Below are positions 17,592 through 25,117 of a stretch of DNA of 64,000 nucleotides, one piece after another. The DNA comes from Bdellovibrionaceae bacterium UBA1609. Its GTDB lineage: Bacteria > Bdellovibrionota > Bdellovibrionia > Bdellovibrionales > UBA1609. Where the stretch lies: NCBI GenBank assembly GCA_002321895.1, contig DCMZ01000008.1, positions 1 through 64,000 of the forward strand, given 5' to 3'. Under the pieces are notes generated by a model. The model had not been told where the DNA came from. It was given only the letters and a program-made list of their open reading frames with translations, and did no database searches. The stretch's first letter is position 1. Every line of letters begins with the position of its first letter. The translations under genes were made by a program, and so were the position numbers.

Positions 17592-19018
17592 TATTCATCA
17601 CCTTTGTATTTAAAGTTAGTGCTACCTGATACAGTGTAAAAACCGTTTTGAGAGAGTGTCTCTTCAAGATGGATTCTGGTAGCAATGCCCTGTCTAAAAT
17701 CGTTATTTAAGCGACCACTGACATCAACTGTGCGGTAGATTGGGACGTCGCTACAGCTTGAACTATGTCTTACGCCAAGAAAGCTACTACTAGAACATTT
17801 ACGGACCATACCGGCATATCGTCGTTCTGTTCCATTCGATGGAGCTGCAAGGTCTGTGTCGGGATTAATATTCTCGACAAGCTTTAATTGCTTCATCTTC
17901 TCAACGATTTGGTTTGCAAAACGATTACGTACTTCAGTGTGGATCACTTCTAGGAACTTTTCTTTGTCAGCAGGTGAAAGAGCTCGTCCTTCGTCAAAAG
18001 TGACGTTCGATAGAGAAACAAGATTACCCTGAAAAATAACGTTCACTATATTGCTGTGGCTAAACTTAGATTTTCTCTGATACTGATCGTAGAAGAGGTT
18101 CACAAAGTCTTTTGAAAGTAGTGTCGCTTTATAACTGGCAATAGAGCTTAAGCTGGCTTGATAGAAATAGTTGGGTGCCAAATCAGCAACGAACATTCTA
18201 CCAATTTCGCTTACATCGATGGGGCGGCCTCTGTCTTCCGCTTCTTTGATGCGTTTATTCAGCTCACAACCACGTCCTAATCCAAAAACAATCTGGGCTC
18301 CGGCTCGGTTGTGCATCATATAGGTTCTGCTAAATTCATTTTCGTGCTCAACGATAGCGGGTTGTCCAGAAACACTAAGACCAATGATGGCTGGGCCCAC
18401 CGAATCGGTAAGTTTAGGGACACTTAAGAAGCCTCTGTCTATGTCCATTTCTACGATTTTGATCCCTTGGTGAACAATGTGCTGGTTATTGAGAACAAAG
18501 TCGGAAAAATAGTCTTCAGTGATTCCTGCTTCGATAGACATATAAGCCCGGCCGGCTTCCACTCGGCTAAACTTGTCTACAAGTTCTGCAACATCACCGC
18601 TGAGTCGTTCACTGGTTTGCTCCAGACGACGAACTTGATCTTCGGTAAGAGTGTCGTTTATCTCATGATCTAAAAGCTTGCTCTGAATGTTCTTTAAGCG
18701 CTTTTGCTTCAATAGGTATGTGTCATTGTCCACTTCCATAACTCGACAGTAGCGATCTAAGTTACCTTGAGTCAGAGACACTTCTGCCGTGATCGTTCCG
18801 ATGGATGGTGGCATTAAGTAGAGCGTCTTACAATTTCGACTCATGTAATATTTAGGAATGGCACCATCTTCACTTCCAGTATTGGCCAAGTTAACTTGCA
18901 CATTACAATTGTTATAGGCAACAGGATAGTCGTCGATAGAGTCTTGTCCAAATGCCGGCGCTTGTGAGAACAAACCAAGTAATAGGCTTGCTGATAGTAA
19001 TAGGTTTTTGTTTTTCAT
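17591..19018 (-). CDS. Secreted Cys-containing protein, first gene of sigma54-type operon
   Basis: 475 aa, signal peptide 1-24 (cleavage after AFG). Cys at 38, 63 and 91 with CKTLYLMPP at 63-71, then a coiled coil (LKQKRLKNIQSKLL, about 103-116), a beta-rich centre with RGFLSVPK, a GRGC motif, and a Ser/Cys-rich C-terminal segment (CSSSSFLGVRHSSSC). Same order of elements as the 471-aa protein two genes downstream. No known family. The 5' leader of about 42 nt follows an exact sigma54 promoter (19071-19087), so expression should depend on RpoN and an activator, probably the one encoded at 19925. Confidence 0.82.
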   Translation of the reverse strand: MKNKNLLLSASLLLGLFSQAPAFGQDSIDDYPVAYNNCNVQVNLANTGSEDGAIPKYYMSRNCKTLYLMPPSIGTITAEVSLTQGNLDRYCRVMEVDNDTYLLKQKRLKNIQSKLLDHEINDTLTEDQVRRLEQTSERLSGDVAELVDKFSRVEAGRAYMSIEAGITEDYFSDFVLNNQHIVHQGIKIVEMDIDRGFLSVPKLTDSVGPAIIGLSVSGQPAIVEHENEFSRTYMMHNRAGAQIVFGLGRGCELNKRIKEAEDRGRPIDVSEIGRMFVADLAPNYFYQASLSSIASYKATLLSKDFVNLFYDQYQRKSKFSHSNIVNVIFQGNLVSLSNVTFDEGRALSPADKEKFLEVIHTEVRNRFANQIVEKMKQLKLVENINPDTDLAAPSNGTERRYAGMVRKCSSSSFLGVRHSSSCSDVPIYRTVDVSGRLNNDFRQGIATRIHLEETLSQNGFYTVSGSTNFKYKGDE

Positions 19019-19070
19019 TTATTTTCCCCCTTCAATTTTTAGGTGTTCGTTAAAAAACAAAAACGGACAT

Positions 19071-19087
19071 TGCAACCGATGTGCCAT
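19071..19087 (-). promoter_or_regulatory. Sigma54 (-24/-12) promoter of the secreted-protein operon
   Basis: Minus-strand ATGGCACATCGGTTGCA is an exact match to TGGYAYN5TTGCW. -12 GC at 19073-19072, predicted start near 19060, 42 nt before the ATG at 19018. Its -24 end is only 4 bp from the -24 end of the divergent promoter. Confidence 0.8.
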
Positions 19088-19091
19088 TTGG

Positions 19092-19108
19092 TTGGCACTG
19101 TGATTGCT
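19092..19108 (+). promoter_or_regulatory. Sigma54 (-24/-12) promoter of the divergent secreted gene
   Basis: TTGGCACTGTGATTGCT, the full sigma54 consensus. -24 GG at 19094-19095, -12 GC at 19106-19107, predicted start near 19119, 20 nt before the ATG at 19139, whose Shine-Dalgarno AAGGGGG fits inside that leader. Confidence 0.82.
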
Positions 19109-19138
19109 CTACTTCTTTGTGACTTTAAAGGGGGAACC

Positions 19139-19666
19139 ATGAAAAAAACGTTAACTATATTAGTATTACTCTTATCTTGTGATGTGTTCGCAATGGGATT
19201 TATTAGAAATAATTTTTTCCCAAGCTGTAAGGATCACGATGTAAGTGTTGAAAATCAGGAGTTAACTTTAGAGTTTTTAAAATCTGTTGAAGGATATTAC
19301 GAACTTGAAAAATGCAAAGTGCATATTGATGTTTTAGATGAATCCGATTCCACAGGATTGTTGAAAGCTGAAATATTAATACAGAATTCTGTGAACGAAG
19401 AGTTTTACATACCAGTATTTTTTATTGATCAACGGCGAACTAAAAAAATGAATTTCTGTTTAAAAAGTTCTGACAATCGCATTCACTATGAATTCAAAGA
19501 TCGCAACCGTACAGGAAATCGAAATTATAAACGCCATTATATTTTAAATGTACAAGTGGATCCGGAATCGGAAGCATTGACCTATTTAGAAGCCGGCGTG
19601 AGAGACGGGCAGTCGCGAAAAAAGCGTTGGGTGAATTGCTCAGTGGATACGCAGGAAGAGCTGTAG
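19139..19666 (+). CDS. Secreted hypothetical protein divergent from the operon
   Basis: 175 aa; start chosen at the ATG after AAGGGGG and just behind the sigma54 promoter. Signal peptide 1-18 (FA/MG). Mature part beta-rich and charged with four spaced Cys (PSC, EKC, NFC, NC near the C terminus), enough for two disulfides. Very basic patches (KDRNRTGNRNYKRH; SRKKRW). No family recognised. Shared promoter region and Cys-containing exported nature tie it to the minus-strand operon. Confidence 0.8.
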   Translation: MKKTLTILVLLLSCDVFAMGFIRNNFFPSCKDHDVSVENQELTLEFLKSVEGYYELEKCKVHIDVLDESDSTGLLKAEILIQNSVNEEFYIPVFFIDQRRTKKMNFCLKSSDNRIHYEFKDRNRTGNRNYKRHYILNVQVDPESEALTYLEAGVRDGQSRKKRWVNCSVDTQEEL

Positions 19667-19785
19667 CGATTACACAAAGCTGTAAATTTTTAAGCGATTG
19701 AAATAATTTATAAAAATTAAGTAATTTTAATTAGTTAGGTCTATGGCGGAGCCTGTTTGCCTTGGCTTATTGCAGTTTCATGTAT

Positions 19786-19809
19786 AAACCTTATAATTTA
19801 TAGGTTTTT
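19786..19809 (+). terminator. Probable terminator after the divergent gene
   Basis: AAACCT (19786-19791) pairs with AGGTTT (19802-19807), AT-rich interior, ending in a run of five T. Weak stem, but correctly placed between the 175-aa gene and the activator gene. Confidence 0.4.
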
Positions 19810-19866
19810 GAATCGCATGATTGAGTTTTAAAATAAGTGTGTAATTACAACTACTTGTGATCATTT

Positions 19867-19882
19867 TTACAGGATACTGTAA
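19867..19882. promoter_or_regulatory. Inverted repeat adjoining activator promoter
   Basis: TTACAG-GATA-CTGTAA, a perfect 6-bp inverted repeat ending 4 bp from the -24 element GG region of the sigma54 promoter at 19884. Too close for a normal sigma54 enhancer (usually 80-200 bp upstream), so it may be a repressor site or an autoregulatory site. Confidence 0.45.
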
Positions 19883-19883
19883 G

Positions 19884-19900
19884 TTGGTATTGCTGTTGCA
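19884..19900 (+). promoter_or_regulatory. Sigma54 (-24/-12) promoter of the activator gene
   Basis: TTGGTATTGCTGTTGCA matches TGGYAYN5TTGCW exactly. -24 GG at 19886-19887, -12 GC at 19898-19899, predicted start near 19911, leaving a 14-nt leader that holds GAGGTG before the ATG at 19925. Implies self-activation or activation by another sigma54 activator. Confidence 0.75.
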
Positions 19901-19924
19901 TTATACCCGCCTACGAGGTGTGAA

Positions 19925-21352
19925 ATGCAGAAGAAGTTAATACTAGTTGATGATGATACTCTAATACATGCGACTTATAAGGCGCTCTTTTCTAAATCGG
20001 ATATTGAAGTCAATGGATTTCAAACCGCAGCCGAGGCTGTGAAGTTTGTTTCTCAGAACCCAAAAGATTATCCGGTTATTTTAATGGATTACCATTTGGA
20101 TGGAATGACCGAAGGTGATGGAGATAAGGGCAGTCAGTTTATAACTCTATTTAAAAATTTAAATCCTGAAGTGATTGTTTTTATTTTATCGGGAGATCTC
20201 AATCGAGATACATTAAAGGATGCTTTAACTTCTGGTGCGAAAGACTTTTTTGATAAAGGAAACAATTTAGATCAAACTCGATCCACTATAATAAATGCTT
20301 TTAAGCGTTATAGTGAGAAAATTAAAGTGTCCGAAAGTTCTCCCGTTAACAATGAGAATAGAAAAATCATTGAAGAGGTAGGCCTGGTGGGTCAGTCCTC
20401 TCAAATGCTAGATGTGGTGAATGAGGCTAAGATCGCGACGAGCCATAAATACACAGTTCTTATTCTGGGCGAATCAGGTACCGGTAAAGAAATGTTGGCA
20501 AAAAGTATTGCTAAGTCTTTTAAAGGAGAGTTTGTTCCGGTGAACTGCGCGACCTATAAAGAAGATCTGGCTCTGATGGAGGCCGAATTGTTTGGCTATG
20601 AAAAAGGGGCTTTTACTGGAGCGGATAAGAGAAAGATTGGATTGTTTGAGCAGGCTTCTAATGGCGTTATCTTCTTGGATGAAGTGCATGAGTTGAGTCT
20701 TCCCGCACAATTAAAACTTCTAAGAGTTCTGCAGGAAAAGAAAATCAGGCGTGTTGGTGGTAATACAGAAATCCCTCTGGAAAATGTTAAAGTTTTGGCG
20801 GCCGCTAAACCAGATCTAAAAGAAAAAGTGGATCGAGGAGAATTCTATATCGATCTCTATACAAGGTTATGTGTGTTCCCCATTGAAATTCCACCGCTTC
20901 GTCAACGACCGGATGATGTAGAACTTTTAGTGAACCACTTTTGTGAGAAATATTCTCGAGAAAACGGTTTGGATAGAAAGTTTCTAGTTTCAACTATTGA
21001 TGAGTTAAAAAAGCAAGATTGGAAAGGGAATGTTAGGGAGCTTGAGCATTTGGTTTTGAGACTTGTAATAACAAGTAAAGAAAACGTAATTGGGCCGGAA
21101 GCTTTGAGTTTGCCTACTGAAGGAGGGGCACCTTCTTTTAAAGATGTAAACACCATTAAAGATTTGAAAAAGAGTTTTGAGGAAATGGAAAAGGATTTAA
21201 TCGTTCGAGTATTGGAAAAAACTTCGCGTAATCAATCCGATGCGGCAAAAAAGCTGGGAATTCCACTTTCCACATTGCAACTGAGACTTAAGAAGCACGA
21301 TCTATTTAGTACTTATACTAAGCGTTCCGATGCAGGCATAACACGCCATTAA
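19925..21352 (+). CDS. NtrC-family sigma54-dependent response regulator
   Basis: 475 aa, three domains. Receiver 1-125 with acidic D10/D11, phospho-acceptor D55 (LMDYHLDG), an extra loop EGDGDKGS after it, and K107. AAA+ domain about 150-385: Walker A GESGTGKE 182-189, the sigma54-contacting GAFTGA at 228-233, Walker B VIFLDE 248-253, arginine-finger region DLYTRL at 310-315. Fis-type HTH about 425-460 (NQSDAAKKLGIPLSTLQLRL). All motifs needed for open-complex formation are present. No histidine kinase lies nearby, so it is an orphan regulator. Its own promoter and two neighbouring promoters are sigma54-type, making those genes its likely targets (inference). Confidence 0.93.
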   Translation: MQKKLILVDDDTLIHATYKALFSKSDIEVNGFQTAAEAVKFVSQNPKDYPVILMDYHLDGMTEGDGDKGSQFITLFKNLNPEVIVFILSGDLNRDTLKDALTSGAKDFFDKGNNLDQTRSTIINAFKRYSEKIKVSESSPVNNENRKIIEEVGLVGQSSQMLDVVNEAKIATSHKYTVLILGESGTGKEMLAKSIAKSFKGEFVPVNCATYKEDLALMEAELFGYEKGAFTGADKRKIGLFEQASNGVIFLDEVHELSLPAQLKLLRVLQEKKIRRVGGNTEIPLENVKVLAAAKPDLKEKVDRGEFYIDLYTRLCVFPIEIPPLRQRPDDVELLVNHFCEKYSRENGLDRKFLVSTIDELKKQDWKGNVRELEHLVLRLVITSKENVIGPEALSLPTEGGAPSFKDVNTIKDLKKSFEEMEKDLIVRVLEKTSRNQSDAAKKLGIPLSTLQLRLKKHDLFSTYTKRSDAGITRH

Positions 21353-21364
21353 TTAGGAGAAATA

Positions 21365-21802
21365 ATGGGTTCCGTTTCCTTACAACATATTCATATTGTG
21401 ACTGAAGATAAGTATGTTCTGGCTAATTGGTACGTAGAGTATCTTGGATTTAAAATTGTTGAAGATCTTGAAAAGTTAGGCGAAGTCCAAGGACCTTTAG
21501 TTATTTCCGGTGACGAAGGGCAGACCGGCCTGGCTCTGTTCAATAAAAAAGACAGACATAGCAGTGTAGGAACAAACGTTATTCCCGCTTTTGAAGTAAG
21601 CCCGGAGGAGTTTGTCCGTCTGTTTCAAAAATCCATGACAGACTCGAAACTAGTGATGTTCGATCATCTTATATTCTTTTCTTTTTATCTGAAAGATTCT
21701 GATGGTAGCCCTGTTGAGATCACTTCGAAGAAGTATCAAGAAGTGAAAGAAAGGCTCGAGAGGGAGGGGATTCCCTTCGAGCCCATGTTGCCGCCATCCT
21801 AA
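21365..21802 (+). CDS. Glyoxalase/VOC-fold protein
   Basis: 145 aa vicinal-oxygen-chelate fold: SLQHIHIVTEDKYVLANWYVEYLGFKIVED at 5-33 gives the first beta-alpha-beta module with a metal-type His (H9 or H11), and DHLIFFSFYLKDSDGSPVEITS (100-121) the second, with H101 and E117 as possible ligands. Sits 12 bp after the sigma54 activator gene with AGGAG in between, so it is in the same transcript. Substrate unknown; may bind a ligand rather than catalyse. Converges within 3 bp on the next lipoprotein gene. Confidence 0.82.
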   Translation: MGSVSLQHIHIVTEDKYVLANWYVEYLGFKIVEDLEKLGEVQGPLVISGDEGQTGLALFNKKDRHSSVGTNVIPAFEVSPEEFVRLFQKSMTDSKLVMFDHLIFFSFYLKDSDGSPVEITSKKYQEVKERLEREGIPFEPMLPPS

Positions 21803-21804
21803 TT

Positions 21805-22494
21805 CTAAGGGATCTCGACGGAATTATAACTTCTGTGATTGATATAAGTATGTAGATAACTGCCTTCACTAATCGTAGGGTGGTTGGAAATGCTGTGTGA
21901 GTAAAGTAGCACGGTCCGGCCAAGTGTATCTTCTGTATAGGCGATAAGTCGGTAGTAACCGTTTTCATTGATGAAGTAGCCACGAGAACCTAAAAGTTGA
22001 TAGGAAGCGTTTGTCTGACAAACCTCCACTTGGCTTTCTTCTGAAATCTTTTTTATGCCACCGCGATCAAAAGATCCACGAGTACAATCTATGGTGCCTT
22101 GGTAGGGGTCTGTAAAGACTCGGCTGTAGTGGGCAATGCTTTGATCATATTTGTCAAAGCTGACGTAGCTATTTGCTGGGCCTTCAGAAGTGGTGGTGCA
22201 AATTGGTGAGCGAAGGCCGTTATTATAATATTCCCAGCTTCCGTGGATTTTTTCAAAAAGTTCAGTGGCGTCCACAGGAACACATTCTTCCGTTGGAGTT
22301 GGAGCTTCATTTCCGCCGCCACCCACATTTACAGAGTCGTCACCGGAGTCTTGAAACTCACACTTTTCAAAGTACTCAAGAGAATAGGGGTCCATTTCTG
22401 CGCAAGACTTGCTGGCGCTGCCACCACCAGATCCGGTACAGCCCACCAAAGCAACGGTGGAGATAAATAATAATGATTTTTGTAGTTCAGTCAT
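21805..22494 (-). CDS. Lipoprotein, 229 aa, hypothetical
   Basis: Lipobox VGC (Cys19) after MTELQKSLLFISTVALVG, then GSGGGSASK linker, a second Gly-rich linker (NVGGGGNE about 56-63), and a compact C-terminal beta-rich domain of about 150 residues (GSWEYYNNGLRSP...YRLIAYTEDTLGRTVLLYS) resembling lipocalin-like or META-type folds only loosely. Six Cys in the mature part. Shine-Dalgarno GGAG fits the ATG. Function unknown. Confidence 0.75.
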   Translation of the reverse strand: MTELQKSLLFISTVALVGCTGSGGGSASKSCAEMDPYSLEYFEKCEFQDSGDDSVNVGGGGNEAPTPTEECVPVDATELFEKIHGSWEYYNNGLRSPICTTTSEGPANSYVSFDKYDQSIAHYSRVFTDPYQGTIDCTRGSFDRGGIKKISEESQVEVCQTNASYQLLGSRGYFINENGYYRLIAYTEDTLGRTVLLYSHSISNHPTISEGSYLHTYINHRSYNSVEIP

Positions 22495-22772
22495 AAGATT
22501 CTCCTAATAATTTTTTAGACCCCTATTGCATAGAGCGTTCCCGCTGAGATGCAAATAAACTGTTGATGAAGGGGATATATTACAGGTATCCGCAGTGTAT
22601 TTCTGCTTTCTGAAATAGCATTTGGTGTCACATGCCTATCTCTAATTTTTTAGAAGAGATTTTGCTCTCATTATGAACATCTCAATTTTTGGGATATGAG
22701 TCACAGAAGTCAGGAAATGTTGGACATTTTGCAGGTTATATTTAGACAATAGGAGTTCACCAGGGAGTACAT

Positions 22773-22982
22773 ATGGAAGTAGTTAAAGAATCAGGAGATG
22801 TTAAAATCTTCAAAAAAAGATCAGGTCGATTTTGTATCAAACGCCAAGGTAAATGGGTTAATGGCGCGGATAAGGTGAAGTTACTTGTGGACGCGGGGCT
22901 CGTAAAAGCTCCAGTTCCTAAAAAAGAAGATCCTCCGCCGGCAGAGGAGCCAGCAGCCGCTGAAGAAGCCCCGGCAGAATAA
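22773..22982 (+). CDS. Small basic protein with acidic Ala/Pro/Glu tail
   Basis: 69 aa. Residues 1-48 are a compact basic module (VKIFKKRSGRFCIKRQGKWV, a single Cys21, then ADKVKLLVDAGLV), residues 49-69 a Pro/Ala/Glu tail. No signal peptide. Shine-Dalgarno AGGGAG upstream and a strong terminator downstream show a real monocistronic gene. The basic beta core followed by a disordered acidic tail resembles small nucleic-acid-binding or chaperone-type proteins, but I do not recognise the family. Confidence 0.75.
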   Translation: MEVVKESGDVKIFKKRSGRFCIKRQGKWVNGADKVKLLVDAGLVKAPVPKKEDPPPAEEPAAAEEAPAE

Positions 22983-23003
22983 TTTTATAAAAAAGTGAAT
23001 GCT

Positions 23004-23034
23004 AAAAAGCCGACCTCGAGGTCGGCTTTTTTTT
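23004..23034. terminator. Bidirectional Rho-independent terminator
   Basis: Perfect 20-bp palindrome AGCCGACCTCGAGGTCGGCT (23008-23027) flanked by A5 on the left and T8 on the right. Works for the 69-aa gene on plus and, with the opposite A run read as T, for the PD40/Kelch gene on minus. Confidence 0.92.
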
Positions 23035-23051
23035 GGTCAATACATCAGCTT

Positions 23052-24920
23052 CTATTTAACTTTGAAGGATTCAAAAGTGGAGACAGGGCCATCGGCCTGA
23101 TAATCGTAAGTGTGTCCACCTAACAAGCCGGCTGTATCGGGATTCAATAATACAGGTTGAACGAAGCCCTTTCTTTCGGAGAGATAGCGCCCGGTGTGCT
23201 CCCATGTTTGCGAGGACGAATTCATTTTAAAAATGTCATTCACATATTTATAACCGTGCTCTGAAAACTTCATGCCTCCAAACATATAGAGTTCACCTTT
23301 TAAACTCATCATAGCGGGGGCAAAGTTTGCAAAAGGAAGTGAGGCTCTTTGTGTCCATTGGGTATGTTCCAACGGATCAATAGACCAAATCTCGTCCAGA
23401 ACATTGAAGTGAGATCCTCCTTGAGTGATTCCGCCGCCAATATAAATGGAAGAATCCTTTACTGTGGCGGTGAACGCTCTCCGGAGAGGCTGAGGCATTG
23501 AAAAATCTGCGTGCCGAGCTTGTTGAGTGTTCAGATCAAACTCTACGACCGATGCATGAAAGGTTCCGTCTTTATCACCGGCAAACTTAGGTGTAGCATC
23601 CCAACCTCCGAGGAGATAAACCTTGTCGCCAACAACTCCTATGGCATTGCTCGAGCGCGGCTCTGGAAGGTGTCCAATGACTTCCCAAGTGTTATTAGCT
23701 ATGGAATAACGTTCAATCACACTTAATGATTTCCACTTGGGATCATGCTCTTGAGAATAAGCAAAGCCACCAAATGCGTACAAATATCCATTGTGGTAAG
23801 CCACAGTCACTCCGTGTACGGGGTGAATTTTATCAGCCAATTGGGTCCAGCTATTTTGTTCTTGGTTGTAATAGTGGACTTCCTTACTGAAAGACTCCGG
23901 TGGGTATGTGTGTTCAAACCCTTGGTGCCCACCGACAACATAGACATCTCCATTCACGGCGATAGAGCCAAAGGAGGATCTGGCATTTCCTAATATTCTC
24001 GGTTTTTGTTGGATGTCATAATCCAAGGATCCGCTGGTTCTAGGATCCCAAATGTTTGCGTTGGATGCATATATTCTTAAGGGTGCCGCCCCATCCTTTT
24101 CACTCTGTTTTGGTGGGAGCGTGTAGAATTTGAATGTGCCTTCTCGATTGGAAGAAAATAGAAGTCGTCCATCGTGTAGATATCGAGGGGAATAATCTTT
24201 GTGAGTGCCCTCTGTCAGCCAGCGAACTTCTTTTGTGGCCATGTCCAGCTCTTGTATGCCCCAGTTGTCATTCCCAGTAGGCGTGATGAAGGCGATTTTA
24301 GAATTATCGGCTGAAAAACAAGGTGATTTACCTAACAATCTTTCTTCAAAAGTCTCTAGACGATTTTCCTCTTTGTCAAAAACACCAATGTATTGCATGC
24401 GTTGATCGTTTTCCATTCGACTTAAGTGAAAGGTCACCTGAAAGCCCGCCGCTCCCACATAGGGGTAGTAGGCGGCATCGGTTGTTTCAATCACTTGAGG
24501 GGCTTCAGGCTGATTGGCCTGCCACGCTGAGAAGTTCAAAAGGTGAATCTGATTTTTATCATTGAGTGGCGCCGTATAGGCCATCCACTTCATATCGCCA
24601 GAAAAACTGGGCTGTATGGTTAAGCCATTTGGAGGCACTACTTCACGGATGGAGTGGTCTTCTAGGGTCAGTGTATAGATCCCCCAATTTCGACCATCGT
24701 AGGAGCCCGAAAAGGCGACTATTTTTCCATCACTTGTTAGAGTGGGATAGATCACCTGAAGTTCCCCTGTGGGCAAAACCTTTTCTGTTCCCACTGTAGA
24801 GTCAATGAGTACTAATTGGGCGGGTCTAGTTCCATTTTCTTTGAGAAATACAACAGCCTCTGAAGCAGAGGCAAAATTGGAACAAAAAATTAGTACCAAT
24901 ATGGATAAAAGTCTCAACAT
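23052..24920 (-). CDS. Secreted PD40/TolB-type plus Kelch beta-propeller protein
   Basis: 622 aa, signal peptide 1-19 (SASA region). Residues 25-290 carry WD40-like PD40 repeats as in TolB (GKIVAFSGSYDGRNWGIYTL; NSKIAFITPTGNDNWGI; DGRLLFSSNREGTFKFY). Residues about 310-620 carry six Kelch blades (VYVVGGHQG, LYAFGGFA, VYLLGGWD, IYIGGGIT, LYMFGGMK, AGLLGGHT). Two different propellers in one exported chain suggests a binding protein for glycans or other surface polymers. Shine-Dalgarno GGGGGAA precedes the ATG. Ligand unknown. Confidence 0.85.
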   Translation of the reverse strand: MLRLLSILVLIFCSNFASASEAVVFLKENGTRPAQLVLIDSTVGTEKVLPTGELQVIYPTLTSDGKIVAFSGSYDGRNWGIYTLTLEDHSIREVVPPNGLTIQPSFSGDMKWMAYTAPLNDKNQIHLLNFSAWQANQPEAPQVIETTDAAYYPYVGAAGFQVTFHLSRMENDQRMQYIGVFDKEENRLETFEERLLGKSPCFSADNSKIAFITPTGNDNWGIQELDMATKEVRWLTEGTHKDYSPRYLHDGRLLFSSNREGTFKFYTLPPKQSEKDGAAPLRIYASNANIWDPRTSGSLDYDIQQKPRILGNARSSFGSIAVNGDVYVVGGHQGFEHTYPPESFSKEVHYYNQEQNSWTQLADKIHPVHGVTVAYHNGYLYAFGGFAYSQEHDPKWKSLSVIERYSIANNTWEVIGHLPEPRSSNAIGVVGDKVYLLGGWDATPKFAGDKDGTFHASVVEFDLNTQQARHADFSMPQPLRRAFTATVKDSSIYIGGGITQGGSHFNVLDEIWSIDPLEHTQWTQRASLPFANFAPAMMSLKGELYMFGGMKFSEHGYKYVNDIFKMNSSSQTWEHTGRYLSERKGFVQPVLLNPDTAGLLGGHTYDYQADGPVSTFESFKVK

Positions 24921-24982
24921 AGATTCCCCCTCTATGAGATTTGGTTACAAAAGGTTATCCTATTCTGAATGGGGTATAATTC

Positions 24983-25070
24983 AACGAGACAATTATAAAT
25001 CTCATTAACCGAAAGCCATTTAATATTAAACACAATGTCAAATGGCTAAATTGGGGTTTTGAGTCTCGTT
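24983..25070 (+). promoter_or_regulatory. Nested inverted repeats in leader of DUF692 gene
   Basis: Outer arms AACGAGAC (24983-24990) and GTCTCGTT (25063-25070) enclose inner arms AGCCATTT (25014-25021) and AAATGGCT (25040-25047), with a further possible AACC/GGTT pairing between them. As RNA this folds into one interrupted hairpin ending 48 nt before the TTG start. It could be a cis-acting leader for the downstream gene. No known riboswitch recognised. Confidence 0.35.
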
Positions 25071-25117
25071 CGTGCAGTGAGTATAATATTGATGCTGATG
25101 AAAAAGGGGAGAGCCAG

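Noticed and set aside
22773..22982. 69-aa protein as precursor peptide of the DUF692/DUF2063 pair
   Set aside because: It is 2 kb away with its own terminator, has one Cys and no signal or leader-like part; proximity alone is not enough.
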